Positions 1 to 4,582 of a stretch of 5,846 nt of DNA are shown piece by piece (positions within the stretch are counted from its first letter, which is position 1; the number at the start of each line of letters is the position of its first letter). The position numbers and the translations under genes were made by a program. The notes under the pieces were generated by a model that was not told where the DNA came from, ran no database searches, and saw nothing but the letters and a program-made list of their open reading frames with translations. The stretch comes from an uncultured Bacilli bacterium (GTDB lineage: Bacteria; Bacillota_I; Bacilli_A; RF39; UBA660): assembly GCA_947624855.1 (NCBI GenBank), contig CANQMC010000075.1:1-5846 (forward strand). Direction: 5' to 3'.

Positions 1-921
1 GCAAGTACAGAAAAAACAATATATAAATCAACATCAGATGCTAATCAAAAAGATAATGATGGAAAAGATGTATATTACTTTGCAGGGAATCCAACCGATA
101 ATTGGGTAAAATTCGGACAAATAAAAAGTGGAAGTACACCAATCTGGTGGAGAATAATACGTGTTAATGGTGATGGAAGTGTAAGAATGATATATGCTGG
201 AACAGGAACTAACGCTCCCCAAACCACAGGAGATGGAACTCAGTTAAGTAGTACAAGTGCATTTAATAGTTCAAGAGATAAAAATGCCTATGTAGGATAT
301 ATGTATGGTTCAACAACAAGTGATAAATGGAGTGAAACACATGCCAATAATACACCAAGTTCAATAAAGAAAGTATTAGACGATTGGTATAATAAAAATT
401 TAACAGATGAAGCAACATATTTAAGTGATAGTGCAGGATTCTGTGGAGATAGATCAAGTAGTACAGATAAAAGTACAGAACCAACACAGATAGGAGGTAC
501 AAACCAAAAAACAACCTATTATGGAGCATATTATAGAAATAATAAAAATAAAATACCAAGTTTGAAGTGTAAATATAAAGAAAATGATTTATATACAACA
601 GCAAATGATCAAGAAAAAAGAGGAAATCAAGCATTACAATATCCAATAGGACTTATAACAGCGGATGAAGTAGTATTTGCAGGAGGATACTATGACTCTA
701 GTAACTATGGCTATTGGTTATATACAGGGGCTTATTATTGGACCATGTCTCCGTGTAACTTTAGTAGCAGAATTGCTTACGTTTTTCTCATTTATTCGAG
801 TGGCCTTCTTGGCAGCAATGACGTGTATAGCACTCATGGTGTGCGCCCTGTAATTAATTTAAAACCAAGTGTAACTTTATCAGGAAGTGGAACTACTAGT
901 ACACCATATACAGTTTCTTAA
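1..921 (+). CDS. Secreted/surface protein with C-terminal lectin-like (DUF6273-like) domain, 5' end missing
   Basis: The frame is open from the first base, so the start lies outside the window; 306 codons remain before TAA. A Met at codon 63 lies inside a conserved-looking stretch and is not the true start. The missing N-terminus probably carries a signal peptide or membrane/pilin-like anchor (inference); the visible part has no membrane segment and no LPXTG. Visible landmarks: WWRIIRVNGDGS near residues 49-60, then a Ser/Thr/Asn-rich region, two Cys (148, 190) that could form a disulfide, YPIGLITADEV at about 214-224, a Tyr/Ser/Gly-rich segment 230-279 with YWTMSP at 246-251, GVRPVINL at 280-287, and a GSGTTSTPY tail. 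The tryptophan-rich core and terminal GVRP resemble DUF6273 and FGE-sulfatase/C-type-lectin-like modules of gut Bacillota, which occur as paralogues; this is recalled, not searched. Lectin-like folds serve as ligand binders and are the usual DGR targets. The ligand is unknown. A terminator follows at 1033-1067. Confidence 0.85.
   Translation, partial: ASTEKTIYKSTSDANQKDNDGKDVYYFAGNPTDNWVKFGQIKSGSTPIWWRIIRVNGDGSVRMIYAGTGTNAPQTTGDGTQLSSTSAFNSSRDKNAYVGYMYGSTTSDKWSETHANNTPSSIKKVLDDWYNKNLTDEATYLSDSAGFCGDRSSSTDKSTEPTQIGGTNQKTTYYGAYYRNNKNKIPSLKCKYKENDLYTTANDQEKRGNQALQYPIGLITADEVVFAGGYYDSSNYGYWLYTGAYYWTMSPCNFSSRIAYVFLIYSSGLLGSNDVYSTHGVRPVINLKPSVTLSGSGTTSTPYTVS
688..850 (+). other. Candidate DGR-type variable region in the lectin-like domain
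   Basis: Inside the first gene, composition changes sharply. By hand count, 721-850 is 58/130 G+C (45%) and 26/130 A (20%), whereas 541-660 is 28/120 G+C (23%) and 65/120 A (54%). Of the 51 codons 688-840, 41 end in C or T, including nine in a row at 688-714; upstream (541-684) it is 15 of 48. NNY codons are what AAC/AAT codons in a template become when adenines are randomised, which is how diversity-generating retroelements work. The NNY runs are interrupted by likely structural residues (W239, L240, W247, M249, P251, R257, S266, V275), as expected if a scaffold is kept. The region ends at a GC-rich stretch (838-850) encoding GVRP. No template repeat or reverse transcriptase is in the window, so the DGR assignment is inference; gene conversion from silent paralogues could give similar mosaicism. 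Confidence 0.55.
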
Positions 922-939
922 ATTTTAAAATAAAAATAA

Positions 940-1029
940 CTTGCCTCTATAGCTTTTTAATAAACATTTTAATTTATTTATAATAATATGATATTTTTAT
1001 TTTTTTACTTTTTAATATATAGAGGCAAG
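940..1029. repeat. Perfect 12-bp inverted repeat around a 66-nt AT-rich loop
   Basis: CTTGCCTCTATA at 940-951 is exactly complementary to TATAGAGGCAAG at 1018-1029. The pairing stops at both ends (A939/A1030 outside, G952/A1017 inside). The enclosed 66 bases are almost entirely A/T and contain a short direct repeat, CTTTTTAATA, at 953-962 and 1009-1018. It lies 19 bp after the stop codon of the first gene and just before that gene's terminator. It could be a long-range RNA stem in the 3' untranslated region, a MITE-like element or a recombination site. No convincing target-site duplication flanks it (ATAA before, AATA after). Confidence 0.7.
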
Positions 1030-1032
1030 AAT

Positions 1033-1067
1033 AGAACAACTTTTAATATTAATTGTTGTTCTTTTTT
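1033..1067 (+). terminator. Rho-independent terminator of the first gene
   Basis: AGAACAAC (1033-1040) pairs with GTTGTTCT (1055-1062), giving an 8-bp stem with a 14-nt AT-rich loop; six T follow from 1062. It lies about 110 bp after the stop codon and 37 bp before ftsW, so it should separate the two transcripts. Confidence 0.75.
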
Positions 1068-1092
1068 AAACATTAAAAATAAATTAAATGAA

Positions 1093-1103
1093 TAGATTAT
1101 AAT
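1093..1103 (+). promoter_or_regulatory. Possible -10 element(s) abutting the ftsW start
   Basis: A consensus TATAAT (1098-1103) directly touches the ATG at 1104, and an overlapping TAGATT (1093-1098) fits the TANNNT pattern placed about 6 nt before an ATG in leaderless transcripts. No good -35 is visible; TTAAAA at 1073-1078 is the nearest weak candidate. No Shine-Dalgarno sequence lies between the terminator and the ATG. In DNA this AT-rich a TATAAT can occur by chance, so this is tentative. Confidence 0.35.
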
Positions 1104-2192
1104 ATGAAAAAGAAACATATTGATTATATATTATTTATAACAGTTATCTTAATAAGTATATTTGGTATAATTATGATTTTTTCAGCAAGTTCTATTTGGG
1201 CTGAATTTAAATATAATGATCCTTTTAAATATGTTAAACATCAAACATTATTTTTTATCGTGGGTATTATAGTTATGTTATTAGCTTCTAAAATAGATTT
1301 AAAAATTTTAAAAAATAAAGCTAATTTAATATTAGGTATATGTTTAGTATTATTAATATTAGTTTTAATACCGGGGATTGGTTCTATTCGTAATGGTTCA
1401 AGAAGTTGGTTTGGAATAGGTAGTTTAGGTATTCAACCAAGTGAATTTGCCAAAATTGGTTTAATTATATATACTGCTAAATATTTAACTTCTAATCAAA
1501 AAAATATGAAAGATATTAAAAAGGGAGCTTTACCTATCTTTTTAATAATTGGTTTATTCTTTTTATTAATTATGTTAGAACCTGATTTTGGAACTGCAAT
1601 GGTTATTGTTTTAACATTAATATGTTTAATATTTATATCAGGTTTAAAAATATCCTTTTTTATTAAATTAGGCATAATAGGTATTTTAGGTATAGTAGGA
1701 TTAATAATCGCGGCTCCTTATCGAATGGCCCGGATAATCTCTTTTTTAAATCCCTGGAGTGATCCTTTGGGAAGCGGTTATCAAATAATCCAAAGTTTAT
1801 ACGCGATAGGACCTGGGGGTTTACTTGGGCAAGGTTTTTTAAATTCCCGCCAAAAACATTTTTATTTACCTGAACCCCAAACTGATTTTATATTTTCAAT
1901 TATCAGTGAAGAATTTGGATTTTTAGGTGTTTTAATTGTTTGTACCTTTTTCTTTATTATGTTTTATCGCATGCTTAAAATAGCTTTAAAATCAAATAAT
2001 TTATTTAATAAATATTTAGCTTTTGGTTTAGCTTTTGGAATACTTATTCAAGCTAGTTTAAATCTTGCAGTAGTGGTTGGTTTAATACCGGTAACTGGAG
2101 TTACATTGCCATTTTTAAGTTATGGAGGAAGTAGTTTATTAGTTTCCATGCTTAGTGTTGGCCTTATTTTAAATATTTCTAAAAATGGTTAA
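1104..2192 (+). CDS. ftsW: FtsW-type SEDS peptidoglycan glycosyltransferase
   Basis: This is a 362-residue polytopic membrane protein with about ten hydrophobic segments, the usual size for the SEDS family. SEDS proteins polymerise glycan strands from lipid II at the outer face of the membrane, working with a class B penicillin-binding protein. Signature motifs are intact: QPSEFAKI (111-118), LEPDFGT (158-164), NPWSDPLGSGYQ (216-227), LPEPQTDF (255-262, with D261 at the position of the catalytic Asp) and TLPFLSYGGSSL (334-345). The NPW-SDP and FYLPEPQTDFIF forms favour FtsW (division) over RodA (elongation), but a small genome may have one SEDS protein doing either job. The start is fixed by an in-frame TGA at 1089-1091 with no other ATG before the first membrane segment. 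Unlike ackA and ppdK it has no Shine-Dalgarno sequence. It appears monocistronic, between terminators at 1033-1067 and 2237-2267. Its presence implies a peptidoglycan wall. Confidence 0.93.
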   Translation: MKKKHIDYILFITVILISIFGIIMIFSASSIWAEFKYNDPFKYVKHQTLFFIVGIIVMLLASKIDLKILKNKANLILGICLVLLILVLIPGIGSIRNGSRSWFGIGSLGIQPSEFAKIGLIIYTAKYLTSNQKNMKDIKKGALPIFLIIGLFFLLIMLEPDFGTAMVIVLTLICLIFISGLKISFFIKLGIIGILGIVGLIIAAPYRMARIISFLNPWSDPLGSGYQIIQSLYAIGPGGLLGQGFLNSRQKHFYLPEPQTDFIFSIISEEFGFLGVLIVCTFFFIMFYRMLKIALKSNNLFNKYLAFGLAFGILIQASLNLAVVVGLIPVTGVTLPFLSYGGSSLLVSMLSVGLILNISKNG

Positions 2193-2236
2193 ATTAAATA
2201 GATATCTTAAAAACGACAAATTTCTTAAAAAAATCT

Positions 2237-2267
2237 AAAAAAAGATAGTAAAATAGTCTTTTTTTTT
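2237..2267 (+). terminator. Rho-independent terminator after ftsW, possibly bidirectional
   Basis: Seven A plus GA (2237-2245) pair with TC plus the T-run (2257-2265). The inner stem has two G-T wobbles, one A-A mismatch and a T-A pair, closing on a 3-nt loop (2250-2252). The T-run is 2259-2267. The A-run on the left means the same hairpin could also stop transcription from the other strand. It is 44 bp past the ftsW stop codon and 30 bp before ackA. Confidence 0.7.
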
Positions 2268-2268
2268 G

Positions 2269-2289
2269 TATAATTATATTTGTGAGGAG
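2269..2289 (+). promoter_or_regulatory. -10 element and ribosome binding site of ackA
   Basis: TATAAT at 2269-2274 follows immediately after the ftsW terminator; a start point near 2281 would give a leader of only about 17 nt. AGGAG at 2285-2289 sits 8 nt before the ATG at 2298. Where a -35 would be expected (about 2246-2251) the sequence is the terminator hairpin and shows no TTGACA-like hexamer, so the promoter half is less sure than the ribosome binding site. Confidence 0.55.
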
Positions 2290-2297
2290 AGAAATAC

Positions 2298-3491
2298 ATG
2301 AAAATTTTAACAGTAAATGCTGGTAGTTCTTCATTAAAATTTAATTTAATTAGTTTACCAGAAAAAGAAGAATTAATCAGTGGAAATTTTGAAAAAATAG
2401 GCTTAGATGATGGAATTTATAGTCTTAAAATTAACGGTGAAAAGATCAAAAAAGAAGCTACTATGAAAGATCATAAAGTAGCTATAGAATTATTAATAAA
2501 AGAGTTACTTGACAATAAAATCATTGAGTCTTTAGAAGAGATTGATGGTATAGGCCATCGTATCGTTCACGGTGGTGATAAATATGCTAAAAGTGTTATT
2601 TTAGATAATGAAGTAATTAGAAACTTAGAGAATTTATCAGCTTTAGCACCCCTTCATAATCCTGCCAACGTTTTAGGAATAAAAGCCTTTAAAGAAGTAT
2701 TACCAGATGTTCCAATGGTTGGAGTATTTGATACTGCTTTCCATCAAACAATTGGAGAAGAAGAATATTTATATTCTGTACCATATTCTTGGTATAAAGT
2801 ATATCAAATTAGAAAATATGGTTTTCATGGTACAAGCCATAAATATATAACTAAAGTAATGCAAGAAAAATTACATAAAGATAAAATAAATATCATAAGT
2901 TGTCATATAGGTAGTGGTGGTTCTATTTGTTGTATTAAAGATAGTAAAAGTATTGATACGACCATGGGCTTTACTCCTAATGCCGGTTTATTAATGGGAA
3001 CTAGAAGTGGTGATATTGATTATTCTATTTTAACATATTATATGGAAAAAACGGGAGCTGATTTTGCCGAAGTTGATAGAATATTAAATAAAGAAAGTGG
3101 ATTGCTAGGTATAAGTGGTAAATATAGTGATCACCGAGATATTGAAGAAGGAATTAAAAAAGGAGAACATTTAGCCATATTAGCTAATAATATGTATGTA
3201 AATCGGATAGTAAGTTATATTGCTCAATATTTTGTTAAATTAGAAGGACGAGTTGATGCTTTAGTCTTTACTGCTGGTTTAGGGGAAAATGCTCGTGAAT
3301 TTAGAGAGGACGTTTTAAATAAATTAAGATGTTTAGGATTTATCGTTGATACTAATGCCAACAATAGTATTGCCGGTTACTTGGATATTCATGAAGGCCT
3401 TATTTCTAAACAAAGTAGTGTTCCAGTTTATGTAATACCAACTAATGAAGAATTAATGATTGCTTTAGATACCTTTGATTTAATTAAGTAG
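2298..3491 (+). CDS. ackA: Acetate kinase
   Basis: Cytosolic enzyme of the ASKHA fold that interconverts acetyl phosphate + ADP and acetate + ATP; in fermenting bacteria it is the ATP-forming last step of acetate production, normally paired with phosphotransacetylase (not in this window). At 397 residues it is full length. Family motifs: TVNAGSSSLKF (5-15; N7, S10), GHRIVHGG (86-93; R88), APLHNP (117-122; H120), FDTAFHQT (144-151; D145), YGFHGTSH (174-181; H177), MGTRSGD (233-239; R236), FTAGLGEN (324-331) and TNEE (382-385; E384). These match the catalytic Asn, Ser, Arg, His, Asp, Arg and Glu of characterised acetate kinases. Oddities: the phosphate-binding HLGNG motif reads HIGSG (203-207), and TPLEG reads TPNAG (226-230). 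The start has a clear AGGAG 8 nt upstream. It is the first gene of a two-gene operon; its TAG stop is followed without a gap by the next frame. Confidence 0.97.
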   Translation: MKILTVNAGSSSLKFNLISLPEKEELISGNFEKIGLDDGIYSLKINGEKIKKEATMKDHKVAIELLIKELLDNKIIESLEEIDGIGHRIVHGGDKYAKSVILDNEVIRNLENLSALAPLHNPANVLGIKAFKEVLPDVPMVGVFDTAFHQTIGEEEYLYSVPYSWYKVYQIRKYGFHGTSHKYITKVMQEKLHKDKINIISCHIGSGGSICCIKDSKSIDTTMGFTPNAGLLMGTRSGDIDYSILTYYMEKTGADFAEVDRILNKESGLLGISGKYSDHRDIEEGIKKGEHLAILANNMYVNRIVSYIAQYFVKLEGRVDALVFTAGLGENAREFREDVLNKLRCLGFIVDTNANNSIAGYLDIHEGLISKQSSVPVYVIPTNEELMIALDTFDLIK

Positions 3492-3496
3492 GTGAT
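3490..3496 (+). promoter_or_regulatory. Shine-Dalgarno AGGTGAT overlapping the ackA stop
   Basis: AGGTGAT matches seven bases of the extended Shine-Dalgarno consensus (AGGAGGTGAT). It begins inside the ackA TAG and contains the GTG that is the annotated start of the next gene. If it works as a ribosome binding site, translation would begin a few bases later, at an ATT codon (3498 or 3501), because the next ATG (3511) is out of frame and immediately followed by TAA. If GTG itself is the start, it has no upstream Shine-Dalgarno and would rely on ribosomes terminating at ackA. Confidence 0.45.
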
Positions 3497-4475
3497 TATT
3501 ATTAATAATAATGTAATTAAAAAAATATATCGTAAAATAAAAGAATATGATACGATATTAATTGCCCGCCATGTAGGGCCAGATCCTGATGCCATAGCAA
3601 GTACAATAGCTCTTCGGGATTCAATTAGGCTTACTTTTCCCAATAAAGAAGTTTATGCCATTGGCTTAAGCGTAGCAAAATTTAAATTTTATGGAGTATT
3701 AGATAAAGTTGAACCTGAAAAATGTCGAAATTCTTTATTAATGGTTTTAGATGTTCCTAATATTTCTCGAGTTGATGGTATTGAAAATATAGAATATAAA
3801 GAAATTTTAAAAATTGATCATCATCCCGCTGAAGATATTAAAGGACCAGTTGATTGGACCGATGAAACATCATGTTCTACTTGTCAAATGGTTGCAGAAT
3901 TAATATTAAAATCACCATTAAAACTTGATTCTAAAATAGCCAGTAATTTATATATGGGAATAGTATCCGATAGTGATCGTTTCTTACTTTCCTATACTAC
4001 TTCTAAAACTTTTAAAATAGTATATGAATTATTAAAAAAGAGTCATATTGATTTTGTCCCTTTATATGGTTATTTATATGATCGAAGTATTGATGAAATA
4101 CGTTTTCAAGGTTATTTATCTAGCAATATTAAAATAACCGAAAATGGTTTAGGTTATATTATTATTCCAAATGATATAATAAAAGAATACAATGTAGATA
4201 TTGCTACCCCATCAAATTTAATAAATAATTTTAATTATGTAAGAGAAATAATAGTCTGGACTTTTATTACTGAAGATGTTAAAAACAAAGTTTATAAAGT
4301 AAGTATTCGCTCTCGTGGCCCTATCATTAATAAAACAGCAAGTAAATATAATGGAGGAGGGCATAAATATGCCAGTGGCGCTAAATTAACTAATGAACAA
4401 GAAATTGAAGATTTCATCCATGATTTAGATAATTTATGTGAAAAATATAAAAGAGCTACAATAAGTAATATTTAA
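3492..4475 (+). CDS. nrnA: NrnA-like DHH/DHHA1 phosphoesterase
   Basis: Stand-alone two-domain DHH phosphoesterase of 327 residues, the usual NrnA length. The N-terminal DHH domain holds the two-metal Mn site: RHVGPDPDAIAS (26-37; H27, D31, D33), LDVPN (86-90; D87), KIDHHP (107-112; D109, H110, H111) and GIVSDSDRF (156-164; D160). The C-terminal DHHA1 substrate-binding domain has IRSRGPIINKTA (272-283) and NGGGH (287-291). Relatives degrade 2-5-nt RNA fragments and dephosphorylate 3'-phosphoadenosine 5'-phosphate (NrnA), or hydrolyse c-di-AMP/pApA (DhhP/Pde2); sequence alone does not decide between these. No GdpP-type PAS, GGDEF or membrane region is present. It directly abuts ackA, so the two are cotranscribed and probably translationally coupled. 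The start is uncertain: GTG at 3492, or ATT at 3498/3501 with AGGTGAT as ribosome binding site; the catalytic domain is unaffected. The transcript ends at the hairpin 4474-4503. Confidence 0.9.
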   Translation: MIIINNNVIKKIYRKIKEYDTILIARHVGPDPDAIASTIALRDSIRLTFPNKEVYAIGLSVAKFKFYGVLDKVEPEKCRNSLLMVLDVPNISRVDGIENIEYKEILKIDHHPAEDIKGPVDWTDETSCSTCQMVAELILKSPLKLDSKIASNLYMGIVSDSDRFLLSYTTSKTFKIVYELLKKSHIDFVPLYGYLYDRSIDEIRFQGYLSSNIKITENGLGYIIIPNDIIKEYNVDIATPSNLINNFNYVREIIVWTFITEDVKNKVYKVSIRSRGPIINKTASKYNGGGHKYASGAKLTNEQEIEDFIHDLDNLCEKYKRATISNI

Positions 4476-4503
4476 TTAAATAGCAAGTCTATTTAATTTT
4501 TTT
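4474..4503 (+). terminator. Rho-independent terminator overlapping the nrnA stop
   Basis: AATTAAATAG (4474-4483) pairs perfectly with CTATTTAATT (4489-4498) around the loop CAAGT, followed by a T-run to 4503. The stem starts within the TAA stop codon of the upstream gene. It ends the ackA-nrnA transcript. Confidence 0.85.
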
Positions 4504-4533
4504 GTCATTTTTTGTAAATTTTTCTTTATTTAA

Positions 4534-4561
4534 TTGAAGAATTTATAATTTTTGATATAAT
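4534..4561 (+). promoter_or_regulatory. Extended -10 promoter of ppdK
   Basis: TTGAAG (4534-4539) and TATAAT (4556-4561) are separated by 16 bp, and the -10 carries the TGN extension (TGA at 4553-4555). A second TATAAT at 4544-4549 lacks the extension. A start near 4567-4568 would put the first transcribed bases on the AAGGAGG ribosome binding site (4568-4574), giving a leader of about 15 nt. This is the best-formed promoter in the window. Confidence 0.65.
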
Positions 4562-4582
4562 TTTAATAAGGAGGATTTTTTT

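Noticed and set aside
34..222. 62-residue open frame on the - strand
   Set aside because: Lies opposite the 5'-partial frame that is open across 1-921; no ribosome binding site and a low-complexity product.
263..646. 127-residue open frame on the - strand
   Set aside because: Tyr/Leu/His-rich shadow of the A-rich codons in the first gene; no recognisable domain.
1088..1102. Four-codon mini-ORF (M-N-R-L-stop) ending one base before the ftsW ATG
   Set aside because: Could suggest coupled translation, but it has no Shine-Dalgarno and such short frames are expected by chance in AT-rich DNA.
922..1103. Possible template repeat or reverse transcriptase next to the variable segment
   Set aside because: I looked for a second copy of the TGG-ACC-ATG-TCT-CCG core and of the GC-rich 3' edge in this gap and elsewhere on both strands and saw none; the gap is too short for an RT gene.
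1700..1870. Locally higher GC with CGG, CCC and CGC codons inside ftsW
   Set aside because: Coincides with the most conserved SEDS loop (NPW...GPGGLLGQG...LPEPQTDF); Gly/Pro/Arg content explains it and there is no NNY bias.
3428..3643. 71-residue open frame on the - strand across the ackA-nrnA junction
   Set aside because: Antisense to two well-identified coding regions, with no ribosome binding site or family resemblance.
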